A program made the translations under genes and the position numbers. Source: Halorubrum aethiopicum (GTDB lineage: Archaea > Halobacteriota > Halobacteria > Halobacteriales > Haloferacaceae). From it: a stretch of 64,000 bases of DNA. The notes under the pieces are model-generated. The model worked only from the letters and a program-made list of their open reading frames with translations, was not told where the DNA came from and did not search any database. Each line of letters opens with the position of its first letter. The first letter of the stretch is position 1. The stretch covers positions 496,001 through 560,000 of the forward strand of contig NZ_LOAJ01000001.1 of assembly GCF_001542905.1 (NCBI RefSeq), given 5' to 3'. Shown piece after piece: positions 36,446 to 45,485 of this stretch.

Positions 36446-37372
36446 ATGAGCGAACTGCGACAGGAAGCGGAAGCGATAGCGGAACAGTTCTCGGACCACC
36501 TCGACGTGGGCCCCGACGAAGTCGAAGAGCGGCTCGAAAACCTGGTCAACGAGTACCGCGTGCCGCTCGAGGAGGCGCGTCGGAGCGTCACCAACAGCTA
36601 CCTCGACGACGCCGGGATGGAGCGCGACGAGCTCGGCCGCGGCGGCACCGAGCGGGTCCGGGTGAACGACATCGACGAGGACGAGCAGTGGGTCGACCTG
36701 CGCGTGAAACTCGTCGACCTCTGGGAGCCGAGGAGCGACTCCATCTCGCAGGTCGGGCTCGTCGGCGACGAGTCGGGCACGATCAAGTTCGTCGCCTTCG
36801 AGACCTCCGACCTCCCCGAGTTGGAGGAAGGAGCCTCCTACGAGCTCTCGAACGTCGTCACCGACGAGTACGAGGGGAGCTACTCGGTGAAGCTCAACCG
36901 CACGACGGGGATCACCGAGATCGACGAGGAGATCGAGGTCGGCGACAACGCCGAGACCGTCGAGGGCGCGCTGGTCGACATCCAGTCCGGCTCCGGGCTG
37001 ATAAAGCGCTGTCCCGAGGAGGACTGTACCCGCGTCCTCCAGAACGGCCGGTGCTCCGAACACGGCCAGGTCGACGGCGAGTTCGACCTGCGGATCAAGG
37101 GCGTCCTCGACGACGGCGAGACCGTCACCGAGGTGATCTTCGACCGCGAGGCCACGGAGGAGCTCACCGGGATGGGCCTCGAGGAGGCCAAGGACATGGC
37201 GATGGACGCGCTCGACACGACCGTCGTCGCCGAGAAGATGGCCGAGGACGTGCTCGGCCGCTACTACCGGGTCACCGGGCCGACGTTCGGCCGGTACGTC
37301 CTGGTCGACGAGATGGAGGAGTCCGGGAGCGTGGACGTCGAGAGCGCGCTCATCGAAGCGAGGTCGATCTGA
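36446..37372 (+). CDS. Replication protein A with zinc finger (RpaB1/Rpa3-like)
   Basis: A 308-residue single-stranded DNA-binding protein. It has an N-terminal helical domain, an OB-fold (VDLRVKLVDLWEPRSDSISQVGLVGDESGTIKF), a second OB-like strand set, and a zinc finger CPEEDCTRVLQNGRCSEH near residues 190-208. The C-terminus has the conserved TEVIFDREATEELTGM. It corresponds to the Haloferax Rpa3 system, where it works with the neighbouring Rpap3 (from memory). The next gene starts one base after its stop. Confidence 0.93.
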   Translation: MSELRQEAEAIAEQFSDHLDVGPDEVEERLENLVNEYRVPLEEARRSVTNSYLDDAGMERDELGRGGTERVRVNDIDEDEQWVDLRVKLVDLWEPRSDSISQVGLVGDESGTIKFVAFETSDLPELEEGASYELSNVVTDEYEGSYSVKLNRTTGITEIDEEIEVGDNAETVEGALVDIQSGSGLIKRCPEEDCTRVLQNGRCSEHGQVDGEFDLRIKGVLDDGETVTEVIFDREATEELTGMGLEEAKDMAMDALDTTVVAEKMAEDVLGRYYRVTGPTFGRYVLVDEMEESGSVDVESALIEARSI

Positions 37373-37373
37373 A

Positions 37374-38048
37374 ATGAGCCAGTCAACCCCCACCCGAGAG
37401 GTCGCCCGGCGCGTGTTCGCGAGCGAGTTCAACGACGCCGGCTACACGTTCAAGGAGTCCGACGACGAGCGCGCCCCCGTCTACCTGCTGTTGCCGACGG
37501 GCGAGTCCGCGAACCGCGTCTTCTTCGTCGGCACCCTCACCGAGAAGGAGGACGTCGGGGAGGACTCGGAGTACTGGCGGGGCCGGGTCGTCGATCCGAC
37601 GGGGACGTTCTTCGTCTACGCCGGCCAGTACCAGCCCGAGGCCGCCTCGAAGCTCCGAGACCTGGAGCCGCCCGCGTACGTCGCGGTCGTCGGCAAACCG
37701 CGGACGTACGAGACCGACGACGGGACGGTCCGCGTCTCGGTCCGCCCCGAGTCGATCACGGAGGTCGACGCGACCGTCCGCGACCGCTGGGTCGCCGAGA
37801 CGGCCAGTCGGACGGTCGAGCGCGTGGCCGCCTTCGACGAGGAGGGCAACGAGTACGCGCGGATGGCCCGCGAGCAGTACGACCTCGATCCCGAGACGTA
37901 CAAGGCCGCGGCGCTGTCGGCGCTCGAGGACCTCGACGACACCGACGAGCTCGCCGACGGCGGGGATGACGGCCCCGTCACGGACGGGTCGGCCGCGGGG
38001 GACGACGCGGCTGAGGACGCGGAGACGCCGGACGCGGCCGGCATCTGA
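37374..38048 (+). CDS. RPA-associated protein (RpaB2/Rpap3-like, COG3390)
   Basis: A 224-residue partner of the zinc-finger RPA. The OB-like domain (ANRVFFVGTLTEKEDVGEDSEYWRGRVVDPTGTFFVYAGQYQPE) lies near residues 45-90, followed by helical and acidic low-complexity tails. RPA-associated proteins co-precipitate with their cognate RPA and do not substitute for the others (established in Haloferax volcanii). The tight spacing to the RPA gene implies a shared transcript. Confidence 0.92.
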   Translation: MSQSTPTREVARRVFASEFNDAGYTFKESDDERAPVYLLLPTGESANRVFFVGTLTEKEDVGEDSEYWRGRVVDPTGTFFVYAGQYQPEAASKLRDLEPPAYVAVVGKPRTYETDDGTVRVSVRPESITEVDATVRDRWVAETASRTVERVAAFDEEGNEYARMAREQYDLDPETYKAAALSALEDLDDTDELADGGDDGPVTDGSAAGDDAAEDAETPDAAGI

Positions 38049-38168
38049 TCGCCCGGCGCGTCCGGGATCCGACGCCCCCTCGACGGGTCCTTTTCCGGAT
38101 CCGGCGCGAGCGGAGCCCTGCCACCGTCTGACAAATGTTTAAGTAGTCCGCGTGACGATCGGACGGTG

Positions 38169-38573
38169 ATGGGCAACAAGAACAAGACGATCTCGTTCCG
38201 CGTCAACGAGGACGCCTTCGAGACCCTCCGGGACATCGCCGAGGAGCGGGACATCTCGCTTTCGGCCGTCTTCCGGGACTACGTGGATACGCTCGTTGCC
38301 CACGACGGACAGGTCCGCGTCATTCCCGAGGCGGAGCTCGAGAGCATGGGCGACAGCGGCGAGTCGTTCCCCCCGAAGATCGAGGTTCCGAAGAGCTTCG
38401 TTCGGGAGCACGAACGCCTGGAGCTCGAGGCCGACCACCTCCGCGAGCAGCTCGAGGAGCACAAACGCTACGTCAACTACCTCCGCGAGCAGCTCGAGGA
38501 CGAGGACGAGGACGTGATCCAGCTGGAGGACCTCGACGGCGAGCCCGACGAGCCCTCCTTCCGGCTCGGATAG
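38169..38573 (+). CDS. Ribbon-helix-helix protein with C-terminal coiled coil
   Basis: A 134-residue protein. Residues 1-45 form a CopG/Arc-type RHH DNA-binding fold (NKTISFRVNEDAFETLRDIAEERDISLSAVFRDYVDTL). A long charged helix, about residues 75-120 (HERLELEADHLREQLEEHKRYVNYLREQLED), predicts a coiled coil. It has its own TATA (TTTAAG, 38138-38143) but follows the RPA pair in the same direction. A DNA-associated role, perhaps architectural or regulatory, is likely; no target is visible. Confidence 0.87.
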   Translation: MGNKNKTISFRVNEDAFETLRDIAEERDISLSAVFRDYVDTLVAHDGQVRVIPEAELESMGDSGESFPPKIEVPKSFVREHERLELEADHLREQLEEHKRYVNYLREQLEDEDEDVIQLEDLDGEPDEPSFRLG

Positions 38574-38697
38574 TCTCCCGGCCTTTCGATCCGCCTCGCC
38601 GAGCCGTAGAGTTCCCTTCGGGTCCGTCGAGAGTCTGCTTTTCGGACGTGTTCCCGTCCGAAACGCCCGTTCGCCGCGGAGCGTTCTCGATCGCGTG

Positions 38698-38885
38698 GAG
38701 ATCGTTGCTGGTGCGGTGACCACCGCCAACGCCCCAGCCGCGAGGGCGACGCCCCTTTGAGTCCCACCCAACCGCGCCGCCCCGCACCTTACGCCTCCCC
38801 AGCCTCGCCGCTCCCTCCGGTCGCGGCGTCCCTCGCGGGCGGTCGCGGGCCTTCGGCCCGCTCCCGGGCGCGCCACCGCACCGAC
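38698..38885 (-). repeat. Dispersed structured repeat, copy C
   Basis: Copy in the opposite orientation: on the minus strand it runs from GGTGGCGCGCC-like sequence, through the hairpin GCGGGCCGAAGGCCCGC, the core (38782-38807, one base different from copies A, B, D and E), GGACTCAAAGGGGC, GGCTGGGGC, to CCAGCAACGAT. It is shorter than copies B and D, missing the GAAACGAGCGACTGAG block. It occupies most of the 38574-39120 gap, which otherwise has no gene; a TATA-like GGATATTACC near 39082 precedes the E1 gene. Confidence 0.85.
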
Positions 38886-39120
38886 GACTTCCGCATCCGA
38901 TCGTCCCGTCGACCCCGAACCATCACGTTCGTTCAGTATATTCACCGAACGCGGCGCTCCGACGAAAGGAGTTCACTTCTGAGCCCGTTTGTCTATACAT
39001 CATCAGTCAGAATTCGATCGAGTGAACGAACCGTCATCTCATCGGCGGGATTTCTGGCCATCGTAAACCGACTGACGAAAAGGATATTACCCGGGCGTCG
39101 GACTGTACTGACATGAAGGG

Positions 39121-40236
39121 GTGGCTCCGACCGTGAACGTGTTCGACAGGGCGTACGACGACCCGGTTCGCGTCCTCGACGAGGACGGCACGGTCGTCGG
39201 CGACGTGCCCGACCTCGAGACGGAGGAACTCGTCGGGATCTACCGCGACATGCGGCTGGCCCGGCACTTCGACGGCCGGGCGGTGAGCCTCCAACGCCAG
39301 GGGCGGATGGGGACGTACCCGCCGCTGTCGGGCCAGGAGGGCGCGCAGGTCGGGTCGGCGACCGCGCTCGCCGAGGACGACTGGATCGTCCCCTCCTACC
39401 GCGAACACGGCGCGGCGTTCGTCCACGGGCTCCCGCCGGAGCGGACGCTGCTCTACTGGATGGGCCACGGCGACGGCGCGCGCGCGCCGGACGACGTCAA
39501 CGTCTTCCCGATCGCCGTGCCGATCGCCTCGCACGTCCCCCACGCGGTGGGGGGCGCGTGGGCGTCGAAGCTGCGGGGCGACGACGACGTCTTCGTCTGT
39601 TACTTCGGCGACGGCGCGACGAGCGAGGGGGACTTCCACGAGGCCTGTAACTTCGCGGGCGTCTTCGACACCCCGACCGTCCTCTTCTGTAACAACAACC
39701 AGTGGGCGATCTCCGTCCCGCGAGAGCGGCAGACGCGGAGCGCGACGCTGGCGCAGAAGGCGGAGGCGTACGGCTTCGACGGCGTCCAGGTCGACGGGAT
39801 GGACCCGCTCGCGGTGTACGCGGTCACGGAGGCGGCCGTCGAGAAGGCGCGCGACCCGCCGGACGGCCGGCTCCGTCCGACGCTGATCGAGGCGGTCCAG
39901 TACCGCTTCGGCGCGCACACCACCGCCGACGACCCCACCGTCTACCGCGACGACGACGAGGTCGAGCGGTGGCGGCGCAAGGACCCGATCCCGCGGCTGG
40001 AGCGGTACCTCCGCGACGAGGGGATCCTCGACGACGACCGGGTCGACGCGATCGAAGCCGAGGTCGAGGAGCGCGTCGCCGACGCCATCGAGGCGGCGGA
40101 GTCGGCCCCTCGGCCGGAGCCGCGGGCGCTGTTCGAGCACGCCTACGCCGAACTCCCGCCCGAACTGGAGGCACAGTACGCGGAGCTCACGGCGCTCCGC
40201 GAGGAGCGCGGCGACGCGGCCTTCCTGGGTGAATAA
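39121..40236 (+). CDS. pdhA: 2-oxoacid dehydrogenase E1 component, alpha subunit
   Basis: A 371-residue thiamine-diphosphate-dependent decarboxylase subunit. The ThDP motif GDGATSEGDFHEACNFAGVFDTP to NNNQWAIS is intact. The substrate end resembles pyruvate/branched-chain E1 alpha; the true 2-oxoacid is not determined by sequence. It starts at a GTG, with a further GTG at 39133 as alternative. First gene of a four-gene operon. Haloarchaea oxidise pyruvate mainly with ferredoxin oxidoreductases, so the physiological substrate of such complexes is uncertain. Confidence 0.94.
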   Translation: MAPTVNVFDRAYDDPVRVLDEDGTVVGDVPDLETEELVGIYRDMRLARHFDGRAVSLQRQGRMGTYPPLSGQEGAQVGSATALAEDDWIVPSYREHGAAFVHGLPPERTLLYWMGHGDGARAPDDVNVFPIAVPIASHVPHAVGGAWASKLRGDDDVFVCYFGDGATSEGDFHEACNFAGVFDTPTVLFCNNNQWAISVPRERQTRSATLAQKAEAYGFDGVQVDGMDPLAVYAVTEAAVEKARDPPDGRLRPTLIEAVQYRFGAHTTADDPTVYRDDDEVERWRRKDPIPRLERYLRDEGILDDDRVDAIEAEVEERVADAIEAAESAPRPEPRALFEHAYAELPPELEAQYAELTALREERGDAAFLGE

Positions 40237-41229
40237 ATGAGCGACACGCAGAACCTCACGCTGGTACAGGCGGTCCGGGACGGGCTCCACGGCGAGCTCC
40301 GCGCGGACGACGACGTGGTCGTGATGGGTCAGGACGTCGGGAAGAACGGCGGCGTCTTCCGCGCGACCGAGGGACTGTACGACGAGTTCGGCGGCGACCG
40401 CGTCGTCGACACGCCGCTGGCGGAGTCCGCCATCGTCGGCTGCGCGGTCGGGATGGCCGCCATGGGGATGCGGCCGGTCCCCGAGATCCAGTTCTCGGGG
40501 TTCATGTACCCCGGCTACGACCAGATCGTCTCGCACATGGCCCGGTTCCGGGCCCGCTCGCGGGGGCGGTTCACGCTGCCGATGACCCTCCGAGCCCCCT
40601 ACGGCGGCGGGATCCGCGCGCCGGAACACCACTCGGAGTCGAAGGAGGCCTTCTACGCCCACGAGGCGGGGTTGAAGGTCGTGGTCCCCTCTACCCCCTA
40701 CGACACGAAGGGGCTGCTCGCGGCGTCGATCCGCGATCCCGACCCCGTGATCTTCCTCGAGCCGAAGCTGATCTACCGCGCGTTCCGCGAGGAGGTCCCC
40801 GAGGAAGCGTACACCGTCCCGATCGGCGAGGCGGCGACCAGACGCGAGGGCGACGACGTCGCCGTCTTCACCTACGGCGCGATGACCCGGCCCACCCTCG
40901 AGGCGGCCGAGACGCTCGCCGAGGAGGGGATCGACTGTGAGGTGCTCGACCTCCGGACGATATCCCCGCTCGACCGGGAGGCGATCGTCGACGCCTTCGA
41001 GCGGACCGGCCGCGCGGCGGTCGTCCACGAGGCCCCGAAGACGGCCGGGCTCGCCGCGGAGATCACGGCGATCCTCCAGAAGGAGGCGCTGCTGTACCAG
41101 GAGGCCCCGATCGAGCGGATCACCGGGTTCGACGTGCCGTACCCGCTGTACGCGCTCGAGGACTACTACCTCCCGAGCGCGACGCGTATCGAGGAGGGTA
41201 TCAGGGAGGCCGCGGAGTTCGAGCCATGA
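40237..41229 (+). CDS. pdhB: 2-oxoacid dehydrogenase E1 component, beta subunit
   Basis: A 330-residue partner of E1 alpha. The typical blocks are VMGQDVGKNGGVFRATEGL, VDTPLAESAIVGCAVGMA and GGGIRAPEHHSES (active-site His pair), with a C-terminal transketolase domain (DLRTISPLDREAIVDAFERTG). Its stop overlaps the E2 start (ATGA), and its ATG follows the E1 alpha stop directly. Confidence 0.95.
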   Translation: MSDTQNLTLVQAVRDGLHGELRADDDVVVMGQDVGKNGGVFRATEGLYDEFGGDRVVDTPLAESAIVGCAVGMAAMGMRPVPEIQFSGFMYPGYDQIVSHMARFRARSRGRFTLPMTLRAPYGGGIRAPEHHSESKEAFYAHEAGLKVVVPSTPYDTKGLLAASIRDPDPVIFLEPKLIYRAFREEVPEEAYTVPIGEAATRREGDDVAVFTYGAMTRPTLEAAETLAEEGIDCEVLDLRTISPLDREAIVDAFERTGRAAVVHEAPKTAGLAAEITAILQKEALLYQEAPIERITGFDVPYPLYALEDYYLPSATRIEEGIREAAEFEP

Positions 41230-42887
41230 CGATCGAGGAGTTCCGCCTCCCGGACGTCGGCGAGGGGGTCGCGGAGGGCGAGCTGGTCTCGTGGCTCGTC
41301 GCGCCCGGCGACCGCGTCGAGGAGGACCAGCCCGTCGCCGAGGTCGAGACGGACAAGGCGCTCGTCGAGGTCCCCTCCAGCTACGACGGCGTCGTCGAGG
41401 AGTTGTTCGTCGCGGAGGGCGATATCGTCCCCGTCGGCGACGTCATCATCTCGTTCCGCGTCGGCGAGGACGACGCGGAGTCGACCGACGCGGAATCGAC
41501 CGATGCGGAGTCGGCCGACGCGGAATCGACCGACTCGGAGCCTATTCCCGCCCCTGCCGAGAGCGACGAACCGGGTTCCCCGTCGGGTCGCACGTTCGCC
41601 CCGCCGTCGGTCCGTCGGCTGGCGCGCGAGCTCGGCGTCGACCTCTCCGCGGTCGACGGGAGCGGTCCCGGCGGCCGGATCTCCGAGCGCGACGTTCGCG
41701 AGCACGCCGACTCCGGCGGCCCCGCGGACGACGGAGACGGCGAGGACGCCGCGACCGGCCCGAAGCCGGTCGACATCGGGTCCGGCGACCGGACGTCGGC
41801 GGTGAGCAAGCGCGGCTCCGCGGCGGGGACGGACATGACGACCGCGGCGGAACCGGGTTCGGGTCCCGAACCCGCCGGCCGCGATCGGACGCTCGCGACG
41901 CCGGCGACCCGGAAGCTGGCGAGCGACCTGGGCGTCAACCTCGACGACGTGCCCACCGGCGAGACGCGCGAGGGCGAGGCGTTCGTCGCGGCGGAGCACG
42001 TCCGGGCGTACGCCGAGGCGAGCGCGCGGCCGGACGCCGAGGCCGCGCCGCCCGCCGGCGAGGACGAACCGGGCGTGGAAACGGAGCCGACGCCGGCCGA
42101 TCCGGCGACCGACGCGCCGACGTCGACCGCGACCACGGCGTCGATCGACGCCGACGCCGGAACGACCGACGGGCCGGGAGAGACGATCCCGTACCGGGGC
42201 GTCCGCCGGACGATCGGGAAGCGCATGGCACAGTCGAAGTTCACGGCACCGCACGTCACGCACCACGACACCGCCGAGATCGACGACCTCGTCGCGGCCC
42301 GCGAGCGGCTGAAACCGCGGGCGGCGGAGGCGGGAGTGACGCTCACCTACCTGCCGTTCGTGATGAAGGCGGTCCTCGCCGGACTGCGGGAGTACCCGAT
42401 CCTCAACAGCGAGCTCCGCGAGGAGGACGAGGAGATCCTCCTGAAAGGGGAGTACCACTTCGGCGTCGCGGTGGCGACCGACGCGGGACTGATGGTCCCG
42501 GTGGTCGAGGACGTCGACGAGAAGGGGCTCTTCGAGCTGGCCGCCGAAGTGAGCGACCTCGCGTCGCGGGCGCGCGACCGGTCGCTCGCGCCGGAGGAGC
42601 TCCGCGGGAGCACGTTCACGCTCACCAACTTCGGCGCGATCGGCGGCGAGTACGCGACGCCGATCATCAACTACCCCGAGACCGCCGTCCTGGGACTCGG
42701 CGCGATCGAGAAGCGGCCCGTCGTGCGGGAGTCCGAGGACGGAGCGGGAGAGGAGGTCGTCCCGGCCTCGACGCTGCCGCTGTCGCTGTCGATCGACCAC
42801 CGGGTCGTCGACGGCGCGGTCGCCGCCGAGTTCGCGAACGTCGTGATGGACCACCTTGAAGAGCCGCTGCTGCTGTTGAACGAGTGA
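41226..42887 (+). CDS. pdhC: 2-oxoacid dehydrogenase E2, lipoyl acyltransferase with two E3-binding domains
   Basis: A 553-residue core protein. Lipoyl domain with K44 in VETDKALVEV; a linker of STDAE repeats; peripheral-subunit-binding domain 1 at about residues 122-155 (PPSVRRLARELGVDL); a second PSBD-like module at about 221-260 (TPATRKLASDLGVNL); a second linker; and the catalytic acyltransferase from about residue 320 to the end with the active-site DHRVVDG near residue 524. Two PSBD-like modules in tandem are unusual. It overlaps E1 beta and E3 by 4 bp and 1 bp. Confidence 0.94.
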   Translation: MTIEEFRLPDVGEGVAEGELVSWLVAPGDRVEEDQPVAEVETDKALVEVPSSYDGVVEELFVAEGDIVPVGDVIISFRVGEDDAESTDAESTDAESADAESTDSEPIPAPAESDEPGSPSGRTFAPPSVRRLARELGVDLSAVDGSGPGGRISERDVREHADSGGPADDGDGEDAATGPKPVDIGSGDRTSAVSKRGSAAGTDMTTAAEPGSGPEPAGRDRTLATPATRKLASDLGVNLDDVPTGETREGEAFVAAEHVRAYAEASARPDAEAAPPAGEDEPGVETEPTPADPATDAPTSTATTASIDADAGTTDGPGETIPYRGVRRTIGKRMAQSKFTAPHVTHHDTAEIDDLVAARERLKPRAAEAGVTLTYLPFVMKAVLAGLREYPILNSELREEDEEILLKGEYHFGVAVATDAGLMVPVVEDVDEKGLFELAAEVSDLASRARDRSLAPEELRGSTFTLTNFGAIGGEYATPIINYPETAVLGLGAIEKRPVVRESEDGAGEEVVPASTLPLSLSIDHRVVDGAVAAEFANVVMDHLEEPLLLLNE

Positions 42888-44314
42888 TGGTGGTCGGAGA
42901 CATCTCGACGGGAACGGAGGTACTTGTCATCGGCGCGGGACCCGGCGGCTACGTCGCCGCGATCCGCGCCGCACAGAAGGGGCTCGACGCGACGCTCGTC
43001 GAGAAGGACGCCTACGGCGGGGCGTGTCTCAACCGCGGCTGTATCCCCTCGAAGGCGCTCATCACGGCGAGCGGGCTCGCCCACGAGGCGGGCACCGCCG
43101 AGGAGATGGGGATCCACGCCGACCCGGCCGTCGACCTCTCGCGCATGATCGAGTGGAAGGAGGGGGTCGTCGACCGGCTCACGGGCGGCGTCGAGAAGCT
43201 GTGTAAGGCCAACGGCGTGAACCTGGTCGAGGGGACCGCGCGGTTCGTCGACGACCACACGGTCCGGGTCGCCCACGGCGGCGACGGCCAGGGCTCCGAG
43301 TCGATCGAGTTCGAGCACGCGATCGTCGCCACCGGCTCCCGGCCGGTCGAGATCCCCGGCTTCTCGTTCGCCGACGAACACGTCTGGAGCTCCGCCGACG
43401 CGCTCGCGGCCGAGAGCGTCCCCGAGCGCCTCGTCGTCGTGGGCGGCGGCTACATCGGGATGGAGCTCGCGACGGTCTACGCGAAGCTCGGTGCCGAGGT
43501 CACGGTCGTCGAGATGCTCGAGGACGTCCTCGACCCCTACGAGGACGACGTGAAACGCGTCGTCCGGAAGCGCGCCGAGGAGCTCGGGATCGCGTTCAGC
43601 TTCGGCGAGGGCGCGACCGGCTGGTCGGAGGCGAACGACGGCGGCTACCTCGTCCACACGGAGACCGAGGACGGGGAAGAGTCGACGTACCCCGCCGACA
43701 GAGTCCTCGTCGCGGTCGGTCGAGAGCCCGTCACCGGCGGGCTCGACCTCGCGAACGCGGGCGTCGAGACCGACGATCGCGGGTTCATCGAGACGGACGA
43801 CCGGACCCGGAGCGCGGTCGAACACGTCCACGCCGTCGGCGACGTCGCCGGCGAGCCGATGCTCGCGCACGCCGCCTCGAAGGAGGGGATCGTCGCCGCC
43901 GAGACGATCGCCGGCGAGCCGGCCGCGCTCGACCAGCAGGCGATCCCCGCCGCCGTCTTCACCGATCCCGAGATCGGAACGGTCGGGATGACCGAGACCG
44001 ACGCCGAGGACGCCGGCTTCGACGTCGCGGTCGGCGAGATGCCCTTCAACGCCTCCGGCCGCGCGCTGACGACCGGCCACACCGACGGCTTCGTCCGGAT
44101 CGTCGCCGACGCGGACGAGGGGTTCGTCCTCGGCGCGCAGATCGTCGGTCCGGAGGCCTCGGAACTGATCGCGGAGGTCGGGCTCGCGATCGAGCTCGGC
44201 GCGACCCTCGAGGACGTCGCCGCGACCGTTCACACCCATCCGACGCTCTCGGAGGCCGTGATGGAGGCCGCCGAGAACGCCCGCGGACAGGCGATCCACA
44301 CGCTGAACCGGTAG
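42887..44314 (+). CDS. lpdA: Dihydrolipoyl dehydrogenase (E3)
   Basis: A 475-residue flavoprotein reoxidising E2 lipoyl groups with NAD+. FAD motif GAGPGGYVAA, redox cysteines C47 and C52 in GGACLNRGCIPSK, NAD site VVGGGYIGMELATVYAKLG, and the C-terminal active-site His in THPTLSEAVMEA. The ATG shares its first base with the E2 stop; the GTG three bases upstream is an alternative. It is the last gene of the operon. Confidence 0.97.
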   Translation: MVVGDISTGTEVLVIGAGPGGYVAAIRAAQKGLDATLVEKDAYGGACLNRGCIPSKALITASGLAHEAGTAEEMGIHADPAVDLSRMIEWKEGVVDRLTGGVEKLCKANGVNLVEGTARFVDDHTVRVAHGGDGQGSESIEFEHAIVATGSRPVEIPGFSFADEHVWSSADALAAESVPERLVVVGGGYIGMELATVYAKLGAEVTVVEMLEDVLDPYEDDVKRVVRKRAEELGIAFSFGEGATGWSEANDGGYLVHTETEDGEESTYPADRVLVAVGREPVTGGLDLANAGVETDDRGFIETDDRTRSAVEHVHAVGDVAGEPMLAHAASKEGIVAAETIAGEPAALDQQAIPAAVFTDPEIGTVGMTETDAEDAGFDVAVGEMPFNASGRALTTGHTDGFVRIVADADEGFVLGAQIVGPEASELIAEVGLAIELGATLEDVAATVHTHPTLSEAVMEAAENARGQAIHTLNR

Positions 44315-44394
44315 ACCACGTTTCCACTCGGATCCTCCGTTTCCACCCGACGCCGCGAGCGTCGCGAGCGCAGCCTCACGGACGGCTCATTTCT

Positions 44395-44418
44395 CGTTTT
44401 CATATCGCGATATACAAT
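44395..44418 (+). promoter_or_regulatory. Palindromic motif around ATATCGCGATAT, copy 1
   Basis: A 24-nt motif starting CGTTTTCATATCGCG and containing the perfect 12-bp palindrome ATATCGCGATAT. It lies in the AT-rich gap between E3 and the next gene (44537). Copy 2 at 45399 is in the opposite orientation and agrees at 21 of 24 positions. It could be an operator or a shared promoter element. Confidence 0.65.
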
Positions 44419-44536
44419 ATACGAACGGACAGGATCCGGAACCTTCCGGATCGACGTACGCCGGCAGGTCGGTCGATCGCGTCGCCGGTTCCGGCGGATC
44501 GACCGGCTTTTTCCCCGGCAGCCCCTCGCTCTCGGC

Positions 44537-44863
44537 ATGGCCGACGAGTTCGACCCCGAGAAGTTCGAGGACAAGTACGTCCACTACTTCCCCGAGCTCC
44601 AGCGGGCGTACAAGAACGCGTTCAACCAGATGAACGAGCGCTACGACTCCGAGCTGATCCACGGGATCGATCAGATGGTGCTCAACGAGTCCGAGCCGAT
44701 GTACGAGGACGGCGAGTTCCGCGTCGAACTGCCCGAGAACCCCCGCGAGCGGCTCCAAGGCGTCCTCGTCGACGACGAGAAGTTCGAGGCGACGCTCGAG
44801 GAGTACGTCGACCGGATCGAGACGGAGCTCTACCGGACGCTCGGCGTCGACGCCCCCGAATAG
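44537..44863 (+). CDS. DUF5783-like small haloarchaeal protein
   Basis: A 108-residue conserved acidic protein (EFDPEKFEDKYVHYFPELQ, LIHGIDQMVLNESEPMYEDGEFRVELPENP). I recall this pattern as DUF5783, present throughout haloarchaea and without known function. No metal or membrane motifs. It may share a transcript with the following NifU-like gene, 55 bp away. Confidence 0.85.
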   Translation: MADEFDPEKFEDKYVHYFPELQRAYKNAFNQMNERYDSELIHGIDQMVLNESEPMYEDGEFRVELPENPRERLQGVLVDDEKFEATLEEYVDRIETELYRTLGVDAPE

Positions 44864-44918
44864 CCGGGAGATACCCACGAACCAAAGGCATAAGCCGACC
44901 GACCGCCAACTCGGGGAC

Positions 44919-45293
44919 ATGAGCACGGATACGAGCGACGCGGACAACGACCTCCGCGAGCGGATCACGAACTTCCTGCGGCGGAACTTCCCGCAGATCC
45001 AGATGCACGGCGGGAGCGCCGCGATCAGCCACCTCGACCGCGAGAGCGGCGAGGTCCAGATCCAGCTCGGCGGGGCGTGTTCCGGCTGCGGCATCTCCCC
45101 GATGACGATCCAGGCGATCAAGTCCCGGATGGTCAAGGAGATCCCCGAGATCGAGACCGTCCACGCCGACACCGGCATGGGCGCGGGCGCCGACGGCGAC
45201 CTCGGCGGCACCGGCGGGGGCGGCATGTCCCCCTCCTTCCCCGGCGAGACGACCGACGGCGACGACGACGAGGGGCCGCAGGCCCCCTTCTAA
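44919..45293 (+). CDS. NifU-like Fe-S scaffold protein
   Basis: A 124-residue protein consisting of the C-terminal NifU domain (Nfu), carrying or delivering [4Fe-4S] clusters through its CSGCGISP motif near residue 52. A C-terminal glycine/acidic tail (GMGAGADGDLGGTGGGG) is disordered. It probably matures proteins such as aconitase, the PolD iron-sulfur region and others. There is a T-rich CCCGTTTTG after its stop, possibly a terminator. Confidence 0.93.
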   Translation: MSTDTSDADNDLRERITNFLRRNFPQIQMHGGSAAISHLDRESGEVQIQLGGACSGCGISPMTIQAIKSRMVKEIPEIETVHADTGMGAGADGDLGGTGGGGMSPSFPGETTDGDDDEGPQAPF

Positions 45294-45398
45294 ACCCGTT
45301 TTGAACGGTCTTCTGCCGTCTTTCTGCCGTACGGCCTAGCGGCCGCGTTCTTCGAGATCGCTCGTTCGACCTCGAATCCGTATCGATCGTCTTGATAA

Positions 45399-45422
45399 AT
45401 CGTATGTCGCGATATCAAAACG
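45399..45422 (-). promoter_or_regulatory. Palindromic motif around ATATCGCGA, copy 2
   Basis: On the minus strand it reads CGTTTTGATATCGCGACATAC. It lies 64 bp before the PPC-domain gene and about 105 bp after the NifU-like gene. Differences from copy 1 are three base changes, one within the palindrome. Confidence 0.6.
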
Positions 45423-45485
45423 GGATCGTCGCGCTCGTCCCGCCCGACTGAAGGCTTTTTGTCCCGCGGCCCGTCACCGGTTCCT

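Noticed and set aside
39034-41028. A 664-codon minus-strand frame opposite the E1 genes
   Set aside because: Shadow of E1 alpha and beta; arginine/valine-rich without motifs.
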